NCBI RefSeq assembly: GCF_947504225.1 | Contig: NZ_CANNGT010000015.1 | Span: 1 to 48,828, forward strand | Length of the DNA: 48,828 nt | Source of the DNA: Brumimicrobium ulvae | GTDB lineage: Bacteria; Bacteroidota; Bacteroidia; Flavobacteriales_D; Crocinitomicaceae | Direction: 5' to 3' | Shown here: piece after piece, positions 8,467-16,350 of the stretch | Layout: each line of letters opens with the position of its first letter | Numbering within the stretch: the first letter of the stretch is position 1 | Notes under the pieces: model-generated | The model's input: the letters and a program-made list of their open reading frames with translations, nothing else | Told to the model about the DNA's origin: nothing | Database searches by the model: none | Translations under genes and position numbers: made by a program

Positions 8467-9663
8467 ATGAAATTTTTAGATACCAAAACAAAAAACAACG
8501 TATTACAATCGATGATGAACATTATCGATTCCAAAAGAGAAGAAATTCTTGCAGAAAATAAAAAAGACCTCGATGCTTTCGAACGAGACGACCAGGCACT
8601 TTATGACCGCCTTGTTGTAGATCAAGACAAAATAGACGGAATGATCAAAGCCATTCGTGAAGTAAAAGAACAAGAAGACCCAGTGGGAAAGAACATTTCA
8701 GAAATGAAGCTTGAAAATGGCTTGGAAATCATCAATAAAACAGATCCATTTGGTACAATAATGATTATCTACGAATCACGTCCAGATGTTACCATAGAGG
8801 CTGCAGTACTTGCATTTAAAGCCAATAATAAAATTTTGCTCAAAGGTGGTCGTGAAGCCTACCATAGCAATAAGGTACTCGTAAAATGTTGGCATGAAGC
8901 ATTAGCGGAAAACGGACTAGAAAAAGACTGGATCAAAATGTTGGAAATGAACCGAGAAGAAACTCAGGAATTTTTAAGAAATCCAACAGAAAAGCTGGAC
9001 CTTATTGTACCAAGAGGTGGTGAACGTCTGATTGACTTTGTGAAACAACATGCAAAATGTGCTGTTCTCATTTCAGGTAGAGGAAATAACTTTATGTATA
9101 TCTCACCACAAGCCGATTGGGACAAAACAATGAAGGTAGTAATGAATGCAAAAACGGATAAAACTTCTGCATGTAATGCATTGGATAATATTCTTGTCGA
9201 TAGTAGCATTCCTTCCTACGAGGCGAAGTTAAAAGACCTAGAGTCTACTTTAAGCAAAGCTGGTGTTGAAATAATTGTAGATGAAAACACCCAAAAGGTA
9301 CTTGCTGGAAAAGAAAAGTTAGCCAATGAAGAGGTCTGGAAGGAAGAGTTTTTAGCCATGAAAATACTGATAGGTACTGTCGACTCGAAAGATGAAGCCA
9401 TTGAAAAAATCAATGAACATTCTGGAAAACATTCTTCGATAATAATGACCGAAGATAGAGATGAGGCCATGACTTTTATGGAGCAAATTGACAGTGCGGC
9501 TGTGTATCAAAATGCATCTTCTCGATTTACAGATGGTGGAGCAATGGGAGTTGGTGCTGAACTAGCGATTAGTACAGACAAACTTCACCACAGAGGACCA
9601 TTAGGTTTAAAGCAATTAACCACAAATAAATATTATGTATTTGGCCAAGGTCAAATCAGATAA
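8467..9663 (+). CDS. proA: Glutamate-5-semialdehyde dehydrogenase (gamma-glutamyl phosphate reductase)
   Basis: A 398-residue aldehyde-dehydrogenase-fold enzyme that reduces gamma-glutamyl phosphate to glutamate semialdehyde with NADPH, acting directly after ProB. Motifs include FGTIMIIYESRPDVTIEAA, LLKGGREAYHSN and DLIVPRGGERLIDFV. The catalytic cysteine lies in KTSACNALDN near residue 238, and the C-terminus has SSRFTDGGAMGVGAELAIST and HHRGPLGLKQLTT. It is the last gene of the operon, followed within ten bases by a strong terminator. Confidence 0.95.
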   Translation: MKFLDTKTKNNVLQSMMNIIDSKREEILAENKKDLDAFERDDQALYDRLVVDQDKIDGMIKAIREVKEQEDPVGKNISEMKLENGLEIINKTDPFGTIMIIYESRPDVTIEAAVLAFKANNKILLKGGREAYHSNKVLVKCWHEALAENGLEKDWIKMLEMNREETQEFLRNPTEKLDLIVPRGGERLIDFVKQHAKCAVLISGRGNNFMYISPQADWDKTMKVVMNAKTDKTSACNALDNILVDSSIPSYEAKLKDLESTLSKAGVEIIVDENTQKVLAGKEKLANEEVWKEEFLAMKILIGTVDSKDEAIEKINEHSGKHSSIIMTEDRDEAMTFMEQIDSAAVYQNASSRFTDGGAMGVGAELAISTDKLHHRGPLGLKQLTTNKYYVFGQGQIR

Positions 9664-9672
9664 TTTAAAAAA

Positions 9673-9705
9673 AACTCCTTCGTTAAATTAACGGAGGGGT
9701 TTTTA
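9673..9705 (+). terminator. Rho-independent terminator of proCBA
   Basis: CTCC-TTCGTTAA pairs with TTAACG-GAGG around a single-base loop and is followed by a T run. It starts about ten bases after the proA stop. Confidence 0.8.
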
Positions 9706-9892
9706 ATAAACCTACAAGAATAAGACGGTATTTGAAGCAATCTAAATTTCACTAAATACGTCATTCACCTCCCAAAAGTACCGTTTTAACCTAAAAAACA
9801 TACCACTCATCAGATAAGACTGAAACACAGTCACTTCTAAAAAGAGAAATGTTAATAGACTATATTTTTCTATTTAAATTAAATATTAAGTA

Positions 9893-9900
9893 TATATTTG
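9893..9900 (+). promoter_or_regulatory. -7 box of the STAS-like gene
   Basis: TATATTTG is an exact TAnnTTTG box. A possible TTG start codon at 9898 lies inside this box, so transcription should begin after it. This supports the ATG at 9925 as the real start. Confidence 0.6.
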
Positions 9901-9924
9901 GAATATACTGATCAAAAAATAACT

Positions 9925-10311
9925 ATGAATTGCAATAAAGAATATGACAGCCCCGTGGCAAATATAAAATGGGATAAACGTGGCTTTTTTGTGTTTACAT
10001 TAAAAAACACGAATGCAATTTATGATATAGAAGAGACCATAAATCAATTCAATTACTTTTTGGAGCAAAGCAATGGTGAACCTTATAAGGTACTTATGGA
10101 TTCTACAGATAGCTTGGTCTTCCCAACGGATTGTGCCTTTGAATATTTCTTCGAGAAAAATAAAGAAGAAAATGCAACTGCTATTATTGCAACAAGCTTA
10201 CCCATGCAAATATTAATGGGTCAAATGTTGAAAGGTTCAGAAGTAACCAATACAAAGTTATTTAAAACGGAAGAACAAGCCATTGAGTGGTTGATGAACT
10301 TTAAACAATAG
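9925..10311 (+). CDS. Conserved hypothetical protein, STAS/SpoIIAA-like fold suspected
   Basis: 128 residues from the ATG at 9925. No catalytic motif is seen. The alternating pattern VANIKWDKRGFFVF, an amphipathic helix, KVLMDSTD, a second helix, and a closing FKTEEQAIEWL helix resembles the STAS/SEC14-type small proteins common in Bacteroidota. Those are thought to act as regulatory or partner-binding modules. The assignment rests on pattern only. It ends 11 bases inside the convergent aroK gene, so the two share a tail-to-tail overlap. Confidence 0.6.
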   Translation: MNCNKEYDSPVANIKWDKRGFFVFTLKNTNAIYDIEETINQFNYFLEQSNGEPYKVLMDSTDSLVFPTDCAFEYFFEKNKEENATAIIATSLPMQILMGQMLKGSEVTNTKLFKTEEQAIEWLMNFKQ

Positions 10312-10825
10312 CGGTCAATTCCAACCGTTTCATTAGAGACGATACATCTTGCTGATCTCTATAGACAATAATCTTTGCTTTTGAATAAAACACTTCCCTT
10401 TCTAAAAGTTTCACTTCAATATATTGCAATAACTCTGCATCACTCTTGCCAGTTAACAAAGGCCGGTTTTCTTTACTGTTTTTAAGCCGATGAAACAACT
10501 CTTTTGCAGGTCTGTGCAAATAACAAGTTGTTCCCGAAAGATTCATTAACTCTATGTTATTATTGTAACACGGCAACCCACCTCCTACCGATAGGATAGC
10601 TTGCGGAAATTCCTCAATAAGCTTTTCAAGCATTTTGCTTTCCTCCTTTCTAAAAAAAGCTTCTCCATATTTTTCAAATATCGATTGAATACTCAATTGA
10701 AAATAAGCTTCTATTTTTTGATCTACATCTACAAAAGGTAACCCTGATTTATTGGCCAATCTTTTTCCTAGGGTTGTTTTACCTGCCCCCATAAATCCAA
10801 TCAAAAAAATTCGTTTATTCTGCAT
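10301..10825 (-). CDS. aroK: Shikimate kinase
   Basis: A 174-residue P-loop kinase that phosphorylates shikimate at the 3-hydroxyl in the chorismate pathway. IFLIGFMGAGKTTLGK is the Walker A loop, and FVDVDQKIE carries the shikimate-binding aspartate. FFRKEE contributes the conserved arginine, LSVGGGLPCY is the substrate glycine loop, and NRPLL is the lid motif. Length is typical (about 170). It overlaps the convergent neighbour by 11 bases at its 3' end. Confidence 0.95.
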   Translation of the reverse strand: MQNKRIFLIGFMGAGKTTLGKRLANKSGLPFVDVDQKIEAYFQLSIQSIFEKYGEAFFRKEESKMLEKLIEEFPQAILSVGGGLPCYNNNIELMNLSGTTCYLHRPAKELFHRLKNSKENRPLLTGKSDAELLQYIEVKLLEREVFYSKAKIIVYRDQQDVSSLMKRLELTAIV

Positions 10826-10958
10826 AGCAACAAATGTAAATATTCCACTTAGATTTATTCTTTAAATGAAATCAAAAATATTCGATTCTTTTACCGCTTA
10901 AAAATCAGGAAGTTCAATTACTTATAAGAAATAAAATCAAAAAAAAATCGTTTTCCCC

Positions 10959-10988
10959 TTGTCAGTCTAAATAAACACTCTATATTTG
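10959..10988 (+). promoter_or_regulatory. Strong promoter of the first tRNA-Lys gene
   Basis: TTG at 10959-10961 and TATATTTG at 10981-10988 are separated by 19 bases, a full match to the Bacteroidota -33/-7 promoter. The tRNA starts 62 bases downstream. Confidence 0.75.
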
Positions 10989-11050
10989 CACCCGCAATCG
11001 CGCTATAAAAAAACAAAAACAACGGTTTTTGTAGAGCAAGTAAAAGACAT

Positions 11051-11123
11051 GATTCCGTAGCTCAGCTGGTAGAGCATTACACTTTTAATGTAAGGGTCCT
11101 GGGTTCGAACCCCAGCGGGATCA
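11051..11123 (+). tRNA. tRNA-Lys (anticodon UUU), copy 1
   Basis: A 73-base cloverleaf. The acceptor stem GATTCCG pairs with CGGGATC with one G-T pair. The anticodon stem is TTACA/TGTAA around loop CTTTTAA with anticodon TTT. The T arm has GGTTCGAACC within CTGGG/CCCAG, followed by discriminator A. CCA is not encoded. It is identical to the second copy 252 bases downstream. Confidence 0.97.
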
Positions 11124-11125
11124 CT

Positions 11126-11160
11126 AAAAGCCAATTTGTTTTAAACGAGTTGGCTTTTTA
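11126..11160 (+). terminator. Terminator after tRNA-Lys copy 1
   Basis: AAAAGCCAA pairs with TTGGCTTTT across a 15-base loop and ends in T residues. It sits three bases after the tRNA. Confidence 0.75.
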
Positions 11161-11235
11161 ATTTGAAAATTTTAAGTCAATTATTGACACCAAAAAAATA
11201 AATGTCAAAGTCACTATTTTATTCTCCTTTAATGG

Positions 11236-11264
11236 TTGAATTTAAAACAATAATAGTAATTTTG
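11236..11264 (+). promoter_or_regulatory. Promoter of the second tRNA-Lys gene
   Basis: TTG at 11236-11238 and TAATTTTG at 11257-11264 are 18 bases apart, a good -33/-7 pair. It shows that the second tRNA is an independent unit. Confidence 0.6.
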
Positions 11265-11302
11265 TCACCACTTAAGAATAACGTTTCTAAGTAAAAACAT
11301 TT

Positions 11303-11375
11303 GATTCCGTAGCTCAGCTGGTAGAGCATTACACTTTTAATGTAAGGGTCCTGGGTTCGAACCCCAGCGGGATCA
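11303..11375 (+). tRNA. tRNA-Lys (anticodon UUU), copy 2
   Basis: It has the same 73-base sequence and cloverleaf as copy 1, with anticodon TTT. The flanking sequence, promoter and terminator differ from copy 1, so only the tRNA and a few bases on either side are duplicated. Confidence 0.97.
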
Positions 11376-11377
11376 CT

Positions 11378-11407
11378 AAAAGCCTCTCATTCGAGAGGCT
11401 TTTTTTG
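11378..11407 (+). terminator. Terminator after tRNA-Lys copy 2
   Basis: AAAAGCCTCTC pairs perfectly with GAGAGGCTTTT around the loop ATTC and runs into seven T residues. Confidence 0.85.
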
Positions 11408-12023
11408 TTAAATACCAACAAATATAATGGAAAACCTCATAAATAGAGGGTTTTACATCAAACCACAAAATCAAACAAAATCAATTGAATAGATAAATCT
11501 CGTGGTCTATGTGGTGGTCAAAATTAATACTCTTTTGGATCAAGACTAAATGCTGGGGATTAAGCATAAATACTTGTCAATCTGAATTAGGATTATTCAA
11601 CGATTTGTATGCCCTATAGCTAGACTTGAAAGTTTTTTCAACAATTGGAATAAACTAAATCATCAATATTTTAAGCCTAAAAGTAGTTAAATCCATCACT
11701 CGCTTGTTGAATAAGTGAGGAATGAATCCTCCCCAACTTTTGCGACTGATCCGTTTTGATGCTGATTTGGATGATTTATTGCTCCTAAACAGTGGCCTTT
11801 ATTTCAAAATATCTCTAAAAAGGCAGGAAAGTAATAATTCATATATTTTCCATCATATTCTTTTCAGTAGCACTTTATCAAATCAAACCAATACACGTCA
11901 TTTTTTATGGATTACTTAAAACATCGATTGAAATTGATCCCAAAAAACTACAAAAATAATTAGCGTTACTTCTTTGTTCTTTTTTTAATTTCTATTTGCA
12001 TCTAATCAATTATAAAAATCAAT
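11408..12023. other. Gene-poor stretch after the tRNA-Lys pair
   Basis: No supported gene. A small imperfect hairpin (AAAACCTC at 11431 with GAGGGTTTT to 11454) may be a second terminator. A 65-codon open frame at 11722-11919 has no family features. tRNA flanks are common integration sites for mobile elements, but I found no repeated tRNA end that would mark an attachment site. Confidence 0.4.
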
Positions 12024-12308
12024 ATGAATATATCAGTTTTAACAGAGGAAGATTTGCAAGCGTTTAAACATTCAATGATCGAAGAGTTTGAAATGGTGTT
12101 AAAAAAACACATCGAGAAGGTAAATAAGGAGCCTGAGCTCGTTCTATTAAAATCTCATCAGGTTCAACGTATGTTAGCAATTTCACCAGGGACTTTACAG
12201 AACATGCGGACAAACGGAACCTTACCGTTTTCAAAAGTGGGTGGAATTACATATTACATCAAAGATGACATTCTTAAAATTATACAAGACAACAAACGCA
12301 ACGACTAA
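12024..12308 (+). CDS. Small helix-turn-helix DNA-binding protein (excisionase/HTH_17 type)
   Basis: 94 residues. Residues 1-40 form a charged helix, possibly a coiled coil (EEDLQAFKHSMIEEFEMVLKK). Residues 45-90 hold a MerR/excisionase-like winged helix: LLKSHQVQRMLAISPGTLQNMR, then LPFSKVGGITYYIKDDILKII. Such proteins are common in Bacteroidota beside integrative elements and act as excisionases or small regulators. No integrase is nearby, so this may be a stand-alone regulator or a remnant of an element once inserted by the tRNA-Lys genes. A perfect inverted repeat follows the gene. Confidence 0.75.
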   Translation: MNISVLTEEDLQAFKHSMIEEFEMVLKKHIEKVNKEPELVLLKSHQVQRMLAISPGTLQNMRTNGTLPFSKVGGITYYIKDDILKIIQDNKRND

Positions 12309-12346
12309 ACAGTAGTTCTTCCTACAATTACTGCCTTATCAACACA

Positions 12347-12395
12347 CTTTTAGCGAAAAGTCAGGGGTTTAGTGCTTGGGATTTTTCGCTAAAAG
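12347..12395. repeat. Perfect 13-bp inverted repeat with 23-base spacer
   Basis: CTTTTAGCGAAAA at 12347-12359 is exactly complementary to TTTTCGCTAAAAG at 12383-12395. It lies 38 bases after the HTH gene and has no T run after it, so it is not a standard terminator. It could be a binding site, a structured RNA end or a recombination site. Confidence 0.6.
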
Positions 12396-12530
12396 CTGAG
12401 AAAGATTCAAACGCCCAAACTCAGGTCTGGATTTGAAAAAAGAATTTCAACTCAATAGGATTCTTTTAAATTAAAATAATTAATTGAAATTGATTTGTAT
12501 CTATTTTGATAGGTTAACAAAACGAAACAT

Positions 12531-13028
12531 TCACCTAATCAACTTATAAAACGACCTCTTAATCCCTGCAGAAAGCGGTTCTACAAATCGTTTATCTGTT
12601 AAAGAATCTACTTCATTATTCAGCTCCGGATATTTCTTAGCAATCTGAACAATCACCTCAAATGCTTTAATTCTCACTGACGACTGCTTTTTGATGTCCA
12701 ACCAAATAGCTACGCAAGAATCAAACAGTAAACCTTCGTATTCTTCAGGAATTTCCATTTTTAGCAGAATGTTGATCAAATTCCGCTGCTGTCCTTCTTT
12801 AAAAGAGTTGAGTTGCTTTATCATTGTGGAAACATGCGCTTGAACACGCACATCATTTTTCTCCATGCAACTCCACAACAACCAAGTTGCTCGCCACGAA
12901 TAGGGTTGTTTATCGGTCACAGACAGTTCAACCAACTCCATAAAATCAGCTGGATTAGCTTCCATATAGGAAAGCATTTCCGCCTTGTAGGACTTGGTGA
13001 GGATGGATTCTAAGGGAGTTGTCTGCAT
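12531..13028 (-). CDS. Conserved hypothetical protein, HEAT/armadillo-like helices
   Basis: 165 residues, predicted almost entirely helical, with repeated helix pairs such as PADFMELVELS, WRATWLLWSCM, RNLINILLKME and VRIKAFEVIVQIAKKYPEL. The pattern suggests an alpha-alpha superhelix of HEAT type, usually a protein-binding scaffold. No catalytic residues or signal peptide are seen. It is monocistronic, with non-coding DNA on both sides. The function is unknown. Confidence 0.6.
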   Translation of the reverse strand: MQTTPLESILTKSYKAEMLSYMEANPADFMELVELSVTDKQPYSWRATWLLWSCMEKNDVRVQAHVSTMIKQLNSFKEGQQRNLINILLKMEIPEEYEGLLFDSCVAIWLDIKKQSSVRIKAFEVIVQIAKKYPELNNEVDSLTDKRFVEPLSAGIKRSFYKLIR

Positions 13029-13221
13029 TTTTTTGGTGTGAAGATAAAGAAGTGTAAGGGAAAATAGTTGATCATTCGCAAAGTAATTTTGATGGAAGCT
13101 TAGTGAGAGGAAATATTAAAAAATTAAATATCTCTTTAAAGATAGAAGACATAAATCTGAGTCTGATTACCGCATGATTGTATTTAAGAAGTTAAAACCA
13201 TAAAACATCAGTATAAAAACA

Positions 13222-14091
13222 TCACTTTCCATTCAAATCCCCAAAAATCAACTCCTCAATCTTTAGATTATCACTTTTCGACTGCACATGTTTTGAATTT
13301 TCAAGGAGCAATTCCCTTTTTAACGATGGGAAGATTTTTATTGCTCGTTTCAGCATTTTTTCACCTGGGAACATTACATCGTTTTTGGCTGCAATTAATG
13401 TAATTGGCGTTTGAATGGCCTGTGCTTTTTTTGTTGTAATAACTGGTACAGGAGTAAAATCCATGTTAAAATGCAAGAACACTTTAGATAAAAATTTAAT
13501 GGCAAATTCATCGCGATCGGTAAACACTTCTTTGAGGAATTTCTCCACGTATTTCTCCTTCTTCGTTTTCATAAATCGTTTCATAGGAATGAAAAATTTG
13601 AAAATCGCCTTGATTGGGTTTCCATTCACAATGTAGGCTGGTGCAGATAAATACACTTCCTTGATTTTACTTTCATTAAATTCCAGTGTCTTTAAAATTA
13701 TCAAACCTCCAAAGGAAAATCCGGCTAAAGTTACCTTCTCAAGTTTCAATTGATCGATAATTTCATTTACCCATTCCCCATAAGATTCATCTTTCATGCT
13801 TAATCTCGTTTCGGCACTTTTGTTGGGTTGCGCCAAGACATCCACGGCATACACACAGAATTGCTGACTTAAATTCGGATAGGTTTCAAGGGCAATTGGC
13901 GCACATCCATTCGATCCATGCAACAATAAAATTGGTGGATTTTCTGGATTCCCCGTGACAATGATATTCGTTTCTCCGAATTTTGTTGCAACTGTTTGAT
14001 AGGTAAAATCAATATTTAATTCTTCTAATTTCTCATTGTAAAGACTTAAAATTTCACTTTTCCCTGCTGAAGATTTAAATAATGATTCCAT
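13222..14091 (-). CDS. Alpha/beta hydrolase
   Basis: A 289-residue cytoplasmic alpha/beta-hydrolase. The oxyanion loop is LLLHGSNG near residue 57. The nucleophile elbow is GFSFGG with S126, a candidate acid aspartate lies in AAKNDVMFPGEK, and the catalytic histidine is in NSKHVQ near the C-terminus. It looks like an esterase or lipase-type enzyme; the substrate is unknown. It is divergent from the TetR regulator gene across only 56 bases filled by a duplicated operator. The regulator therefore probably controls this gene. Confidence 0.85.
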   Translation of the reverse strand: MESLFKSSAGKSEILSLYNEKLEELNIDFTYQTVATKFGETNIIVTGNPENPPILLLHGSNGCAPIALETYPNLSQQFCVYAVDVLAQPNKSAETRLSMKDESYGEWVNEIIDQLKLEKVTLAGFSFGGLIILKTLEFNESKIKEVYLSAPAYIVNGNPIKAIFKFFIPMKRFMKTKKEKYVEKFLKEVFTDRDEFAIKFLSKVFLHFNMDFTPVPVITTKKAQAIQTPITLIAAKNDVMFPGEKMLKRAIKIFPSLKRELLLENSKHVQSKSDNLKIEELIFGDLNGK

Positions 14092-14101
14092 TTTGATTAA
14101 T

Positions 14102-14149
14102 TTTAGGACAAATTTACTAATTATTTATATTTAGGACAAGTTTACTAAT
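14102..14149. promoter_or_regulatory. Duplicated operator between hydrolase and tetR-type gene
   Basis: Two near-identical 20-bp sequences, with core TTAGGACAAATTTACTAA, lie at 14102-14121 and 14130-14149 and differ at one base (A or G). Each is a partial dyad (TTAG...CTAA). Their start points are 28 bases apart, and the second covers the first two bases of the regulator's ATG. The layout fits TetR control of both genes with autoregulation. Confidence 0.7.
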
Positions 14150-14771
14150 GAGTAAAACCAAAAATAAAATCTTAAACACCGCGAGAGTATTATTCAATTC
14201 ATCAGGATATAGCAATGTTACGATTCGTATGATTGCCCAAGAATTAGGAATGAGTTCTGGGAATTTAAATTATCATTTTAAAAAACGAGAAGATATTCTG
14301 GAAGCTTTGTACTTTGAAATGGTTTCAGCCTTTGATGCCAGAGTGGAACAACTTGGAGAACGAGAAATTAACTTTATGAATATTCAATCTGATATTCTAA
14401 CGAGCATGGAAAGAATGGTTGAATATCGTTTCATTTGGACGGATTTGTACCATATTCTACAACTGAATAACAAAATTAAAATTCATTTTGAAAAAGTGTA
14501 TCACGACCGAAGTAAAGGCTATGTTTATCTCTTCGAAACTTTAAAACAACGCGATTATTTAAAGTCTTTTGCGTCTAAAAAAGAGCAAGAATTACTCATC
14601 GAAAACATGCTTGGGTTCAGCAATACATGGATATACAATTCCATTTTATATAATAACGAAATGAACAAAAATTATATGAAAAAGCAGTCCGAAAGTTTAT
14701 TGCTAATGTTGTATCCTTATCTCACGGAAAAAGGGAAAACAGAATTTAAAAAGGTGGTTTCAATTTTCTAG
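14148..14771 (+). CDS. TetR/AcrR family transcriptional regulator
   Basis: 207 residues. Residues 3-52 form the TetR DNA-binding domain: KILNTARVLFNSSGYSNVTI, then MIAQELGMSSGNLNYHFKKR as recognition helix and turn, then EDILEALY. The rest is a helical ligand-binding/dimerisation domain that I cannot assign to a ligand. The start codon sits inside the second operator copy. Repressor bound there would therefore block its own expression as well as that of the divergent hydrolase. Confidence 0.9.
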   Translation: MSKTKNKILNTARVLFNSSGYSNVTIRMIAQELGMSSGNLNYHFKKREDILEALYFEMVSAFDARVEQLGEREINFMNIQSDILTSMERMVEYRFIWTDLYHILQLNNKIKIHFEKVYHDRSKGYVYLFETLKQRDYLKSFASKKEQELLIENMLGFSNTWIYNSILYNNEMNKNYMKKQSESLLLMLYPYLTEKGKTEFKKVVSIF

Positions 14772-14819
14772 GTCATTCAGCCAACCTCCTATATCACATG
14801 AAGTAAACATGCTTGTTAA

Positions 14820-15230
14820 TCATTTAATCTCATAACTACTCGTCACTTTAATATCCGGATGCAAAGATAAAATTGCCGAACAATATTTCGTAATTGCTAA
14901 GTTAATCGCACTTTCTAATTTGTCAGAAGAAATTTCTCCAGTAAGAATATAATGAAGGTGAACGTTTGTAAATTCTTGTGCAGGACTTGATGATCTTTCA
15001 CCCGAAGTTTCAATTCTAATATCACTCACCAGCTGTTTTTGTTTCTTCAATATCAGCAATAAATCTATCGTAGAACACGATGCCATTCCGGAAAGCATTA
15101 ATTCCATTGGTCTAAATCCTTTGTTTTCACCACCTATTTCTGGAGAGCCATCAATTTCTAGACTTAATCCTGATTCGTTTTGCGCTGTAAAATGGAAAAA
15201 TTCATTTTTTCAGTTTAATGTGATTTTCAT
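14820..15230 (-). pseudogene. OsmC/Ohr-family protein gene with premature stop at codon 7
   Basis: The minus strand from ATG 15230 reads MKITLN, then a TGA stop at 15212-15210. It then continues in the same frame as KNEFFHFTAQNESGLSLEID, GSPEIGGENKGFRPMELMLS and GMASCSTID. This is a normal OsmC N-terminus joined to the known body. The downstream part keeps both conserved cysteines (ASCSTID and KYCSAIL) and ends normally at 14820. One base change (for example CGA or AGA to TGA) explains the break. The next ATG, at 15107, would drop about 40 residues of the first sheet. OsmC proteins reduce organic peroxides using the paired cysteines. A sequencing error is possible; otherwise the gene is recently inactivated. 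Confidence 0.8.
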
Positions 15231-15300
15231 AAGAGTTCTTTTATTTTCTATTATTCAAACTTAAAATATAATTTGAAGCTTAAACAGTTTTCGACTCATA

Positions 15301-16272
15301 TTACAAGCTCAATAAAACCTTTTCCACCAATCCTTCACTATACCCATTCACCTTCTCATGACTCGGCATCCAGCCTTTCAAAAATCGTATAAAATCTGCA
15401 ACGGCGATGGGATACATTTCCCTCCACTCCTGCTCAAGTTGTTGAAATTCGGATGGAGATAGCTTTTCTGTACTCGCAATTTTAAGCTCCATAAAATAGA
15501 AGTTTAACGCTTCCGACTCATGCTTTTCACATTCTTCTCCCGAAAGACAACTCCCTAAAAAATAAGCCACGTCTTTCATTCCACAACCGCCTCCAACATA
15601 TTGAAAATCGACGGCGGCAACTGAGTTTCCATCATTCGAAAAACAGAAATTGGCTACTTTGGCGTCACCGTGAACGAAGGTTTGGTATTGACAATTGTTT
15701 AAGATTTCATCAATGGTTTTGGCTTTATCCTTTAAATCGGAAGCTTTCATTGAAGCAAATTCATCTGGTCGGGTGGCGAGATGCCAATAGGTTCCTATTT
15801 CCCATAATCCTTCAGGCTTTTCATTGAGAAATGTAGCATGGAAATTCGCCAACCATTTTAGACAGACTTTTACTTCTGGAATCGTTAAATGTTGTTTTCG
15901 AACAGGATATTGAGTATCCAAATCTTCCAAAACAATCCATTGGTCTTGGTCAAGCGAAAATGAACCTAAAAACTGTGGAGTTCGGCAATCACTTGTGCAG
16001 CGTTGATTATAATTTTCATACCAATTTGTTTCTACTTGATAGGATTTGACCTTTCTGCTGTGTGAAATATCAGTATTCCACCCTCTTGGATGTGCTTCCA
16101 CTTTATTTAGAGAAATATGTTTAACCACAACGGTTTCAACAGCTGCTCCGACTAACTGAATTCTAGTAATTTTACCATATCCACTCCATAGAGATTGAAT
16201 GACTTCAATTTCATGAGCTTGTTTTGCGTTGGTTATTTTAAGCAGAAATTCTTTAAAATCGGATTGCAACAT
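15301..16272 (-). CDS. Phosphotransferase of the aminoglycoside/choline kinase-like superfamily
   Basis: A 323-residue protein-kinase-like fold enzyme. The catalytic loop is FVHGDAKVANFCF near residue 205, with the Asp-Asn pair of the APH/CHK superfamily. The metal-binding segment is VAAVDFQYVGGGCGMKDVAYFL. The N-terminal part carries VVVKHISL as the ATP lysine strand. The DUF1679/ecdysteroid-kinase-like branch fits better than true aminoglycoside kinases. The substrate is unknown. It stands as a single gene upstream (in plus-strand terms) of the OsmC pseudogene. Confidence 0.75.
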   Translation of the reverse strand: MLQSDFKEFLLKITNAKQAHEIEVIQSLWSGYGKITRIQLVGAAVETVVVKHISLNKVEAHPRGWNTDISHSRKVKSYQVETNWYENYNQRCTSDCRTPQFLGSFSLDQDQWIVLEDLDTQYPVRKQHLTIPEVKVCLKWLANFHATFLNEKPEGLWEIGTYWHLATRPDEFASMKASDLKDKAKTIDEILNNCQYQTFVHGDAKVANFCFSNDGNSVAAVDFQYVGGGCGMKDVAYFLGSCLSGEECEKHESEALNFYFMELKIASTEKLSPSEFQQLEQEWREMYPIAVADFIRFLKGWMPSHEKVNGYSEGLVEKVLLSL

Positions 16273-16350
16273 TTGATTCTATTTAAAAACGTTGAACCAC
16301 AAAGTTAACCATTTTGAAATGTCAAAGCTTCAATGATCAGCAACAATATA

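Noticed and set aside
9898..9924. TTG start at 9898 for the STAS-like protein
   Set aside because: The TTG is part of the -7 promoter box TATATTTG, so it would not be in the transcript; ATG 9925 is preferred.
11051..11375. The two tRNA-Lys copies as attachment-site duplication of an integrated element
   Set aside because: Both copies are whole, with separate promoters and terminators, and only about 180 bases lie between them, so gene duplication is simpler.
11722..11919. 65-codon open frame after the tRNA-Lys pair
   Set aside because: No family features, no promoter or start context, and composition like the surrounding non-coding DNA.
15210..15212. TGA as a recoded sense codon (selenocysteine or altered code) in the OsmC gene
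   Set aside because: Other genes here end in TGA as a normal stop (for example the Fic gene), no SECIS-like hairpin follows, and the position is not a catalytic cysteine.
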